From Eutreptiella sp. 'Long Island Sound 2002' (taxonomy: Eukaryota; Euglenozoa; Euglenophyceae; Eutreptiales; Eutreptiaceae): 64,000 bases of DNA. The notes under the pieces were generated by a model. That model was given only the letters and a program-made list of their open reading frames with translations. It had not been told where the DNA came from and did not search any database. A program made the translations under genes and the position numbers. Shown in pieces: positions 33,884-46,375 of this stretch (its first letter is position 1; each line of letters starts with the position of its first letter). The stretch lies in the NCBI GenBank assembly GCA_964036045.1, contig OZ038395.1, positions 7,460,755 to 7,524,754 on the forward strand. Reading direction: 5' to 3'.

Positions 33884-36800
33884 GCCCCACACACCGCCGC
33901 TGGAATGCACTGACCCGCCCCACACACCACTGTGGGAGTGCACTGACCCGCCCTAAACACCGCCGCTGGAATGCACTGACCCGCCCCACACACCGCCGCT
34001 GGAATGCACTGACCCGCCCCACACACCGCCGCTGGAATGCACTGACCCGCCCCACACACCACTGTGGGAATGCACTGACCCGCCCCACACACCACTGTGG
34101 GAATGCACTGATCCGCCCCACACACCGCCGCTGGAATGCACTGACCCGCCCCACACACCGCCGCTGGAATGCACTGACCCGCCCCACACACCACTGTGGG
34201 AATGCACTGACCCGCCCCACACACCACTGTGGGAGTGCACTGATCCGCCCCACACACCACTGTGGGAATGCACTGACCCGCCCCACACACCGCCGCTGGA
34301 ATGCACTGATCCGCCCCACACACCACTGTGGGAGTGCACTGACCCGCCCCACACACCGCCGCTGGAATGCACTGATCCGCCCCACACACCACTGTGGGAA
34401 TGCACTGACCCGCCCCACACACCGCCGCTGGAATGCACTGACCCGCCCCACACACCGCCGCTGGAATGCACTGATCCGCCCCACACACCGCCGCTGGAAT
34501 GCACTGACCCGCCCCACACACCACTGTGGGAATGCACTGACCCGCCCCACACACCGCCGCTGGAATGCACTGACCCGCCCCACACACCACTGTGGGAATG
34601 CACTGACCCGCCCCACACACCACTGTGGGAATGCACTGACCCGCCCCACACACCACTGTGGGAATGCACTGACCCGCCCTAAACACCGCCGCTGGAATGC
34701 ACTGACCCGCCCCACACACCACTGTGGGAATGCACTGACCCGCCCCACACACCACTGTGGGAATGCACTGATCCGCCCCACACACCGCCGCTGGAATGCA
34801 CTGATCCGCCCCACACACCACTGTGGGAATGCACTGACCCGCCCCACACACCACTGTGGGAATGCACTGATCCGCCCCACACACCGCCGCTGGAATGCAC
34901 TGACCCGCCCCACACACCACTGTGGGAATGCACTGATCCGCCCCACACACCGCCGCTGGAATGCACTGATCCGCCCCACACACCGCCGCTGGAATGCACT
35001 GACCCGCCCCACACACCACTGTGGGAATGCACTGACCCGCCCCACACACCGCCGCTGGAATGCACTGATCCGCCCCACACACCACTGTGGGAATGCACTG
35101 ACCCGCCCCACACACCACTGTGGGAATGCACTGACCCGCCCCACACACCACTGTGGGAATGCACTGATCCGCCCCACACACCGCCGCTGGAATGCACTGA
35201 TCCGCCCCACACACCGCCGCTGGAATGCACTGACCCGCCCCACACACCACTGTGGGAATGCACTGACCCGCCCCACACACCGCCGCTGGAATGCACTGAC
35301 CCGCCCCACACACCACTGTGGGAATGCACTGACCCGCCCCACACACCACTGTGGGAATGCACTGACCCGCCCCACACACCGCCGCTGGAATGCACTGACC
35401 CGCCCCACACACCACTGTGGGAATGCACTGACCCGCCCCACACACCACTGTGGGAATGCACTGACCCGCCCCACACACCACTGTGGGAATGCACTGACCC
35501 GCCCCACACACCACTGTGGGAATGCACTGACCCGCCCCACACACCGCCGCTGGAATGCACTGACCCGCCCCACACACCACTGTGGGAATGCACTGACCCG
35601 CCCCACACACCACTGTGGGAATGCACTGACCCGCCCCACACACCGCCGCTGGAATGCACTGACCCGCCCCACACACCGCCGCTGGAATGCACTGACCCGC
35701 CCCACACACCACTGTGGGAATGCACTGACCCGCCCCACACACCACTGTGGGAATGCACTGACCCGCCCCACACACCACTGTGGGAATGCACTGACCCGCC
35801 CCACACACCACTGTGGGAATGCACTGACCCGCCCCACACACCACTGTGGGAATGCACTGACCCGCCCCACACACCGCCGCTGGAATGCACTGACCCGCCC
35901 CACACACCACTGTGGGAATGCACTGACCCGCCCCACACACCACTGTGGGAATGCACTGACCCGCCCCACACACCACTGTGGGAGTGCACTGACCCGCCCC
36001 ACACACCGCCGCTGGAATGCACTGACCCGCCCCACACACCACTGTGGGAATGCACTGACCCGCCCCACACACCACTGTGGGAATGCACTGACCCGCCCCA
36101 CACACCGCCGCTGGAATGCACTGACCCGCCCCACACACCACTGTGGGAATGCACTGACCCGCCCCACACACCACTGTGGGAGTGCACTGATCCGCCCCAC
36201 ACACCACTGTGGGAATGCACTGACCCGCCCCACACACCGCCGCTGGAATGCACTGACCCGCCCCACACACCGCCGCTGGAATGCACTGACCCGCCCCACA
36301 CACCACTGTGGGAATGCACTGACCCGCCCCACACACCACTGTGGGAATGCACTGACCCGCCCCACACACCGCCGCTGGAATGCACTGACCCGCCCCACAC
36401 ACCACTGTGGGAATGCACTGACCCGCCCCACACACCACTGTGGGAATGCACTGACCCGCCCCACACACCGCCGCTGGAATGCACTGACCCGCCCCACACA
36501 CCACTGTGGGAATGCACTGACCCGCCCCACACACCACTGTGGGAATGCACTGACCCGCCCCACACACCACTGTGGGAATGCACTGACCCGCCCCACACAC
36601 CGCCGCTGGAATGCACTGACCCGCCCCACACACCGCCGCTGGAATGCACTGACCCGCCCCACACACCACTGTGGGAATGCACTGACCCGCCCCACACACC
36701 GCCGCTGGAATGCACTGACCCGCCCCACACACCACTGTGGGAATGCACTGACCCGCCCCACACACCACTGTGGGAATGCACTGACCCGCCCCACACACCG

Positions 36801-39800
36801 CCGCTGGAATGCACTGATCCGCCCCACACACCACTGTGGGAATGCACTGACCCGCCCCACACACCGCCGCTGGAATGCACTGACCCGCCCCACACACCGC
36901 CGCTGGAATGCACTGACCCGCCCCACACACCACTGTGGGAATGCACTGATCCGCCCCACACACCGCCGCTGGAATGCACTGACCCGCCCCACACACCACT
37001 GTGGGAGTGCACTGACCCGCCCCACACACCACTGTGGGAGTGCACTGATCCGCCCCACACACCACTGTGGGAATGCACTGACCCGCCCCACACACCGCCG
37101 CTGGAATGCACTGACCCGCCCCACACACCACTGTGGGAATGCACTGACCCGCCCCACACACCACTGTGGGAATGCACTGACCCGCCCCACACACCGCCGC
37201 TGGAATGCACTGACCCGCCCCACACACCACTGTGGGAATGCACTGACCCGCCCCACACACCACTGTGGGAATGCACTGATCCGCCCCACACACCGCCGCT
37301 GGAATGCACTGACCCGCCCCACACACCACTGTGGGAGTGCACTGACCCGCCCCACACACCGCCGCTGGAATGCACTGACCCGCCCCACACACCGCCGCTG
37401 GAATGCACTGACCCGCCCCACACACCACTGTGGGAATGCACTGACCCGCCCCACACACCACTGTGGGAGTGCACTGACCCGCCCTAAACACCGCCGCTGG
37501 AATGCACTGACCCGCCCCACACACCACTGTGGGAATGCACTGACCCGCCCCACACACCACTGTGGGAATGCACTGACCCGCCCCACACACCGCCGCTGGA
37601 ATGCACTGACCCGCCCCACACACCACTGTGGGAATGCACTGACCCGCCCCACACACCACTGTGGGAATGCACTGACCCGCCCCACACACCGCCGCTGGAA
37701 TGCACTGACCCGCCCCACACACCGCCGCTGGAATGCACTGACCCGCCCCACACACCGCCGCTGGAATGCACTGACCCGCCCCACACACCACTGTGGGAGT
37801 GCACTGACCCGCCCCACACACCACTGTGGGAATGCACTGACCCGCCCCACACACCGCCGCTGGAATGCACTGACCCGCCCCACACACCGCCGCTGGAATG
37901 CACTGACCCGCCCCACACACCGCCGCTGGAATGCACTGACCCGCCCCACACACCACTGTGGGAATGCACTGACCCGCCCCACACACCACTGTGGGAATGC
38001 ACTGATCCGCCCCACACACCGCCGCTGGAATGCACTGACCCGCCCCACACACCACTGTGGGAGTGCACTGACCCGCCCCACACACCACTGTGGGAGTGCA
38101 CTGATCCGCCCCACACACCACTGTGGGAATGCACTGACCCGCCCCACACACCACTGTGGGAATGCACTGACCCGCCCCACACACCACTGTGGGAATGCAC
38201 TGACCCGCCCCACACACCACTGTGGGAATGCACTGACCCGCCCCACACACCACTGTGGGAATGCACTGACCCGCCCCACACACCACTGTGGGAATGCACT
38301 GATCCGCCCCACACACCGCCGCTGGAATGCACTGACCCGCCCCACACACCGCCGCTGGAATGCACTGACCCGCCCCACACACCACTGTGGGAATGCACTG
38401 ACCCGCCCCACACACCGCCGCTGGAATGCACTGACCCGCCCCACACACCACTGTGGGAGTGCACTGACCCGCCCCACACACCACTGTGGGAATGCACTGA
38501 CCCGCCCCACACACCACTGTGGGAATGCACTGACCCGCCCCACACACCACTGTGGGAATGCACTGATCCGCCCCACACACCGCCGCTGGAATGCACTGAC
38601 CCGCCCCACACACCGCCGCTGGAATGCACTGACCCGCCCCACACACCACTGTGGGAATGCACTGACCCGCCCCACACACCACTGTGGGAATGCACTGATC
38701 CGCCCCACACACCGCCGCTGGAATGCACTGACCCGCCCCACACACCGCCGCTGGAATGCACTGACCCGCCCCACACACCACTGTGGGAGTGCACTGACCC
38801 GCCCCACACACCGCCGCTGGAATGCACTGACCCGCCCCACACACCGCCGCTGGAATGCACTGACCCGCCCCACACACCACTGTGGGAATGCACTGACCCG
38901 CCCCACACACCGCCGCTGGAATGCACTGACCCGCCCCACACACCACTGTGGGAGTGCACTGACCCGCCCCACACACCGCCGCTGGAATGCACTGACCCGC
39001 CCCACACACCGCCGCTGGAATGCACTGACCCGCCCCACACACCACTGTGGGAATGCACTGACCCGCCCCACACACCGCCGCTGGAATGCACTGACCCGCC
39101 CCACACACCACTGTGGGAGTGCACTGACCCGCCCCACACACCACTGTGGGAATGCACTGACCCGCCCCACACACCACTGTGGGAATGCACTGATCCGCCC
39201 CACACACCGCCGCTGGAATGCACTGACCCGCCCCACACACCACTGTGGGAGTGCACTGACCCGCCCCACACACCACTGTGGGAGTGCACTGATCCGCCCC
39301 ACACACCACTGTGGGAATGCACTGACCCGCCCCACACACCACTGTGGGAATGCACTGATCCGCCCCACACACCGCCGCTGGAATGCACTGACCCGCCCCA
39401 CACACCACTGTGGGAATGCACTGACCCGCCCCACACACCACTGTGGGAATGCACTGACCCGCCCTAAACACCGCCGCTGGAATGCACTGACCCGCCCCAC
39501 ACACCACTGTGGGAATGCACTGACCCGCCCTAAACACCGCCGCTGGAATGCACTGACCCGCCCCACACACCACTGTGGGAATGCACTGACCCGCCCCACA
39601 CACCGCCGCTGGAATGCACTGATCCGCCCCACACACCACTGTGGGAATGCACTGACCCGCCCCACACACCGCCGCTGGAATGCACTGACCCGCCCCACAC
39701 ACCGCCGCTGGAATGCACTGACCCGCCCCACACACCACTGTGGGAATGCACTGATCCGCCCCACACACCGCCGCTGGAATGCACTGACCCGCCCCACACA

Positions 39801-42800
39801 CCACTGTGGGAGTGCACTGACCCGCCCCACACACCACTGTGGGAGTGCACTGATCCGCCCCACACACCACTGTGGGAATGCACTGACCCGCCCCACACAC
39901 CGCCGCTGGAATGCACTGACCCGCCCCACACACCACTGTGGGAATGCACTGACCCGCCCCACACACCACTGTGGGAATGCACTGACCCGCCCCACACACC
40001 GCCGCTGGAATGCACTGACCCGCCCCACACACCACTGTGGGAATGCACTGACCCGCCCCACACACCACTGTGGGAATGCACTGATCCGCCCCACACACCG
40101 CCGCTGGAATGCACTGACCCGCCCCACACACCACTGTGGGAGTGCACTGACCCGCCCCACACACCGCCGCTGGAATGCACTGACCCGCCCCACACACCGC
40201 CGCTGGAATGCACTGACCCGCCCCACACACCACTGTGGGAATGCACTGACCCGCCCCACACACCACTGTGGGAGTGCACTGACCCGCCCTAAACACCGCC
40301 GCTGGAATGCACTGACCCGCCCCACACACCACTGTGGGAATGCACTGACCCGCCCCACACACCACTGTGGGAATGCACTGACCCGCCCCACACACCGCCG
40401 CTGGAATGCACTGACCCGCCCCACACACCACTGTGGGAATGCACTGACCCGCCCCACACACCACTGTGGGAATGCACTGACCCGCCCCACACACCGCCGC
40501 TGGAATGCACTGACCCGCCCCACACACCGCCGCTGGAATGCACTGACCCGCCCCACACACCGCCGCTGGAATGCACTGACCCGCCCCACACACCACTGTG
40601 GGAGTGCACTGACCCGCCCCACACACCACTGTGGGAATGCACTGACCCGCCCCACACACCGCCGCTGGAATGCACTGACCCGCCCCACACACCGCCGCTG
40701 GAATGCACTGACCCGCCCCACACACCGCCGCTGGAATGCACTGACCCGCCCCACACACCACTGTGGGAATGCACTGATCCGCCCCACACACCGCCGCTGG
40801 AATGCACTGACCCGCCCCACACACCACTGTGGGAGTGCACTGACCCGCCCCACACACCACTGTGGGAGTGCACTGATCCGCCCCACACACCACTGTGGGA
40901 ATGCACTGACCCGCCCCACACACCACTGTGGGAATGCACTGATCCGCCCCACACACCGCCGCTGGAATGCACTGACCCGCCCCACACACCACTGTGGGAA
41001 TGCACTGATCCGCCCCACACACCACTGTGGGAATGCACTGACCCGCCCCACACACCACTGTGGGAATGCACTGACCCGCCCCACACACCACTGTGGGAAT
41101 GCACTGACCCGCCCCACACACCGCCGCTGGAATGCACTGACCCGCCCCACACACCGCCGCTGGAATGCACTGACCCGCCCCACACACCGCCGCTGGAATG
41201 CACTGACCCGCCCCACACACCACTGTGGGAATGCACTGACCCGCCCCACACACCACTGTGGGAATGCACTGATCCGCCCCACACACCGCCGCTGGAATGC
41301 ACTGACCCGCCCCACACACCGCCGCTGGAATGCACTGACCCGCCCCACACACCACTGTGGGAATGCACTGACCCGCCCCACACACCACTGTGGGAATGCA
41401 CTGACCCGCCCCACACACCACTGTGGGAATGCACTGACCCGCCCCACACACCGCCGCTGGAATGCACTGACCCGCCCCACACACCGCCGCTGGAATGCAC
41501 TGACCCGCCCCACACACCACTGTGGGAATGCACTGACCCGCCCCACACACCGCCGCTGGAATGCACTGACCCGCCCCACACACCGCCGCTGGAATGCACT
41601 GACCCGCCCCACACACCACTGTGGGAATGCACTGACCCGCCCCACACACCACTGTGGGAATGCACTGACCCGCCCCACACACCGCCGCTGGAATGCACTG
41701 ATCCGCCCCACACACCACTGTGGGAATGCACTGACCCGCCCCACACACCACTGTGGGAATGCACTGATCCGCCCCACACACCACTGTGGGAATGCACTGA
41801 CCCGCCCCACACACCACTGTGGGAATGCACTGACCCGCCCCACACACCACTGTGGGAATGCACTGACCCGCCCCACACACCGCCGCTGGAATGCACTGAC
41901 CCGCCCCACACACCACTGTGGGAATGCACTGACCCGCCCCACACACCACTGTGGGAATGCACTGATCCGCCCCACACACCGCCGCTGGAATGCACTGACC
42001 CGCCCCACACACCGCCGCTGGAATGCACTGACCCGCCCCACACACCACTGTGGGAGTGCACTGACCCGCCCCACACACCGCCGCTGGAATGCACTGACCC
42101 GCCCCACACACCGCCGCTGGAATGCACTGACCCGCCCCACACACCACTGTGGGAATGCACTGACCCGCCCCACACACCACTGTGGGAATGCACTGACCCG
42201 CCCCACACACCGCCGCTGGAATGCACTGACCCGCCCCACACACCACTGTGGGAGTGCACTGACCCGCCCCACACACCACTGTGGGAATGCACTGACCCGC
42301 CCCACACACCACTGTGGGAATGCACTGATCCGCCCCACACACCGCCGCTGGAATGCACTGACCCGCCCCACACACCACTGTGGGAATGCACTGACCCGCC
42401 CCACACACCACTGTGGGAATGCACTGACCCGCCCCACACACCGCCGCTGGAATGCACTGACCCGCCCCACACACCACTGTGGGAGTGCACTGATCCGCCC
42501 CACACACCACTGTGGGAATGCACTGACCCGCCCCACACACCGCCGCTGGAATGCACTGACCCGCCCCACACACCGCCGCTGGAATGCACTGACCCGCCCC
42601 ACACACCACTGTGGGAGTGCACTGACCCGCCCCACACACCACTGTGGGAATGCACTGACCCGCCCCACACACCACTGTGGGAATGCACTGATCCGCCCCA
42701 CACACCGCCGCTGGAATGCACTGACCCGCCCCACACACCACTGTGGGAATGCACTGACCCGCCCCACACACCACTGTGGGAATGCACTGACCCGCCCCAC

Positions 42801-43366
42801 ACACCACTGTGGGAATGCACTGACCCGCCCTAAACACCGCCGCTGGAATGCACTGACCCGCCCCACACACCACTGTGGGAATGCACTGACCCGCCCTAAA
42901 CACCGCCGCTGGAATGCACTGACCCGCCCCACACACCACTGTGGGAATGCACTGACCCGCCCCACACACCACTGTGGGAATGCACTGACCCGCCCCACAC
43001 ACCGCCGCTGGAATGCACTGACCCGCCCCACACACCGCCGCTGGAATGCACTGATCCGCCCCACACACCGCCGCTGGAATGCACTGACCCGCCCCACACA
43101 CCACTGTGGGAGTGCACTGACCCGCCCTAAACACCGCCGCTGGAATGCACTGACCCGCCCCACACACCGCCGCTGGAATGCACTGACCCGCCCCACACAC
43201 CGCCGCTGGAATGCACTGACCCGCCCCACACACCACTGTGGGAATGCACTGACCCGCCCCACACACCGCCGCTGGAATGCACTGACCCGCCCCACACACC
43301 ACTGTGGGAATGCACTGATCCGCCCTAAACACCACCGTGGGAGTGCACTGACCCGCCCCACACACC
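33884..43366. repeat. 33-bp satellite array, about 287 units, 9.5 kb
   Basis: Two main unit types alternate irregularly: CCGCCGCTGGAATGCACTGA and CCACTGTGGGAATGCACTGA, each followed by CCCGCCCCACACA. Point variants are GAGTGC for GAATGC, GATCCG for GACCCG, and CCCTAAACA for CCCCACACA (ten units, at about 33960, 34680, 37485, 39465, 39531, 40290, 42831, 42897, 43128 and 43326). The unit is 11 codons long, so frames persist. Two minus-strand frames stay open for the whole array (3,178 and 3,197 codons, the latter with an ATG at 43458 outside it), one plus-strand frame is also free of stops, and two further frames stop only at the TAAACA units. Long-range copying is visible (see findings). It is flanked by a small gene on the left and by a CT/GT-rich tail on the right. 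Confidence 0.97.
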
Positions 43367-44036
43367 TTCTCTCCTCCTGAAGTATGTGGTGTGTGTGTGT
43401 CTCCGATTTGGAGGGCTAGTGGCGTTTGTGTGTGTTGGCGACTGTGCTCTTTTTCCATGATTTCCAGTCACATACCACCTGCAGTCATTTTTCTACCCCC
43501 CCCACCCCCCACACCCGTCTTCTTGCGGTACTGCAGCCCCCAAGGAAACCACCCCGCCCCCCCTGAGAAATCCCCATGCCCAGGATCCGCGTGTCACAGG
43601 ATGCTCCAATATGTATGTTGTAAGTCGTGTAATTTTTTTTTTTGCGGTAAATGCGTGTAACCAAAAAATCTTTTTTACCCCCAAATCCTAGCCCTTCCGC
43701 ATTGTGGACCCATATGGTAAACAAAGTATACCCCGCCCCCCCTATTTTGAGGTCGCTTGTACCGAAAAAAGGGGTCCCACATCACGTTATGGGCATATAT
43801 TAACGAGTTTTTCAGATTCCTAACGAGTGTGTTTTTAGCGTGTAATTTGAGAATAACTCTATCACATCGTAATATTTTTGAAAACGGGCATCAGATTCAG
43901 ATTCAGCGACCTCAAAATAGGGTCCATACATACCTTGATTCCAAATTTTGCCCACGTTAGGGTCTTGGTAGGGTTTATCCCAAAATACCCTTGTGCAGGC
44001 AGTTCCTACCAGGACCACCTACTGGGGGGTATGGTG
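43367..44036. other. Right flank of the 33-bp satellite
   Basis: The flank contains a short GT repeat (43389-43402), poly-C runs near 43497, and a fold-back left arm at 43617-43672. No gene recognised. Confidence 0.5.
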
Positions 44037-44365
44037 TCATACAAAATACTTTGTGCTTTGTGGGCTCGGCGTCCCATCGTTAAGGTCGCTTTGGGGTGCC
44101 GTACGGAATCGGCAGCTGTACATATTGCGTATATATTGCAAAAGGGTGTACGCATTGCGTAAATATTGCAAAAGTGGCATTATAATGAAAAAACAAATTA
44201 CACGATTTACCGCAAAAAAAAAATTACATGACTTTACGGTTTTTTTTTCAGTGGTCCAATTTTTTTTATAATTACACGACTTACCGCAAAAAAAAATTAC
44301 ACGCATTTGCCGCAAAAAAAAAAATACACGGCTTTACGGTTTTTTTGTACACGAGTTACATTTTT
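44037..44365 (+). repeat. Long direct repeat, copy 2
   Basis: Copy of 30539-30900, starting at ATACAAAATACTTTGTGCTT and ending in ATTACACG...ACCGCAAAAAA fold-back arms. Confidence 0.88.
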
Positions 44366-45685
44366 CACTGCTCCAATGCGGCGCCCACTTTGATCCAGCT
44401 TGGCGGGACCGGTAAATCGTCTTTTGGACGGTTGGGAATTTCAATTTTCAGAATTCTCCTCGACTTATGGTGGTGCCTAGGGCGGGTCACACAGAATCCA
44501 GAATCTTAATCTTGAGCCGCTCGCTCGTCCACCGACCTCTCCCCTCAGATTGGGCTTTGCGCTGTGCAGCCATGTCCCTGTAACAATAATTGTTGCCTAA
44601 CAAACGGGCAGGCGGTCGGACAACAGTACAGTGCTGGTGCGCTTTCCTCTTCCCACCTGTGGCTGTGGCACTACAACGATAGCGTCCTAAAATTATATTA
44701 ACATGACAACAGCTTTATCCCTCGGGCGGCATTCTGTCTGTCCTCCCTCCTGCATATGTTGTATGGGCTGGTCCGAAAGTGGGAGCCTCATGTCGAATTT
44801 GTGAGGAGGGGAGTTGCTGAGGTTTCTGTTGTGTCTGGTGCTCTCGCCCTATGTTGAAATGGCATGATCGAATCAGAGTGCTGGATCCCCAGCCACAGCA
44901 CTAATGCAAACTTTACCATGCATTTTGCCCACCCTATATTCCATCTCCATCTGCTTTGCTGCCTTGCACCAGGAGTTGCTGACTACGATCCGTCCCATCT
45001 GTTGGGGTCTGGGTTTTGTCCTACCTGACACTGTGGTGGCTACCTGGTCTGAGCCGGTCTTGTCATCACCTGCAGCAACTGTTTCTGATGCACAGGTGAC
45101 GCCTATGGTATCAAGAGGGCAGGATGTGTCAGTGGTGCCCCATGTGGTGTCCCTACCTTGATAGGGTCAGGGGCGCATACCCCGACCAAGGTCAAATGTC
45201 ACCTGATGCAACTACCCCAACAGCTACGGCAGCAAGCTTTGCACCCCCGCAACCGGCTTTCATACTCCAGCACCACCAAAATAATACTATTGCTGATCAT
45301 TCATTGGCATTTTTGAAGAGACCACACCAGTTGCCAACGAATGGTAGGTGGTCTCTGAGAAACATTTGGTGGACTGGCACATGGATGGTGCCGAGGAACA
45401 CTCTTAGGCAAAGCCAAATGGGTGACCAGGGTTCTCACTCCGGAGATGGACATGCCACTCTCCTGGAGCGTTCTTGTTCAGCCGAGGTTGGCAAACTTGA
45501 TGCTTTAGTATCTTCAAGTTTTGGCGGCTCCTGGACCATGGCTTTGTATTCGTTTGTGGGCACCACCGCCGAACTCCAAACTCTCGTTGTGGCCATCAAC
45601 ATCTGCTGCCCCCAAATGAGGCGATCTTCTTCGCCAGGTTACCAGCATGATCTCGCACCTGCACTGCGGCCATGGCTGGTGGTGT
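44366..45685. other. No confident gene
   Basis: Plus-strand frames at 44904-45161 and 45124-45753 have no recognisable domain; part of the second overlaps the minus-strand secreted-protein candidate. Confidence 0.35.
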
Positions 45686-46116
45686 TTACGTCGGGAGTGA
45701 GCATGCTGAGGTTCTTCGGGGTACTCGTACCACCACGAACATGGGCTCCGTGAATTCCCCGTAGTCTTGGTTGTCTGGGCCCAATCCATAATCTTCTTTG
45801 CAGTACGCTGCTTCATTGTCCCTGCGCATGATGCCTTTGACTGTTTCCCACTCCGGTGGTCGTTTGTCAATAAAATACTGATGCTCCGAGGCGCAGACCG
45901 CCGCAATGACGGATGATATGGCCTTGTGCGTCCTCGGGACGTACTGAAATCTTTGTCCCTCCATGGCAAAGGTATCCAGTGGGAAGCATTCAAGAACTGC
46001 AGTTCTGTTGGAGATGGGGGTAGGATGGCAGTCGTAGTACGCATCCCTCTTCCATCCACTCTCAGCCAACAAAGGACAACGCATAATAAGAGAAGCTGCA
46101 GGAGGCTAGCGTTCAT
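45686..46116 (-). pseudogene. Secreted-protein candidate with a frame break after the signal peptide
   Basis: On the minus strand an ATG at 46114-46116 opens MNASLLQLLLLCVVLCWL, a textbook signal peptide ending near VDG. That frame then becomes unlike protein. The adjacent frame, open from about 46084 to 45686, carries a protein-like body: YYDCHPTPISNRTAVLE with an N-glycosylation sequon, FPLDTFAMEGQRFQYVPRTH, and a cysteine/acidic stretch to MFVVVRVPRRTSACSL. A single-base indel between about 46050 and 46084 would join them. A donor-like GTAAACA directly follows the last codons, so another exon may exist. It is either a pseudogene, a sequencing error, or two coincidental frames. Family unknown. 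Confidence 0.35.
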
Positions 46117-46375
46117 CTTGCTTGAGTCTCAGGTCAAGCACGGTGCGTTCGCTCCGATTTGTCACTTCGCGTCGGGTGTCTGCTCAGATACACTGAGCAC
46201 TTGGTGTACGTGATCTCCCCTTGTGGCTGTTGAGATTGTGAGGCCGGGTCTCATAGCAAAAGATTGCCCGGGTTGTCCCTCATTTTAGGGTTTCAAACAA
46301 ATCCGGGTAAGACAGAGGTATATAAATGGGCCACAACCCCACAGGCTAGGCAAAAGAGACAGGTCTTGCAGCATA

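Noticed and set aside
33825-43458. Two minus-strand reading frames of 3,178 and 3,197 codons taken as giant repeat proteins
   Set aside because: Both lie on the same 33-bp satellite, differ only in phase, and their variable sites change residues freely; a third minus frame and two plus frames are nearly as open. Openness is a property of the unit.
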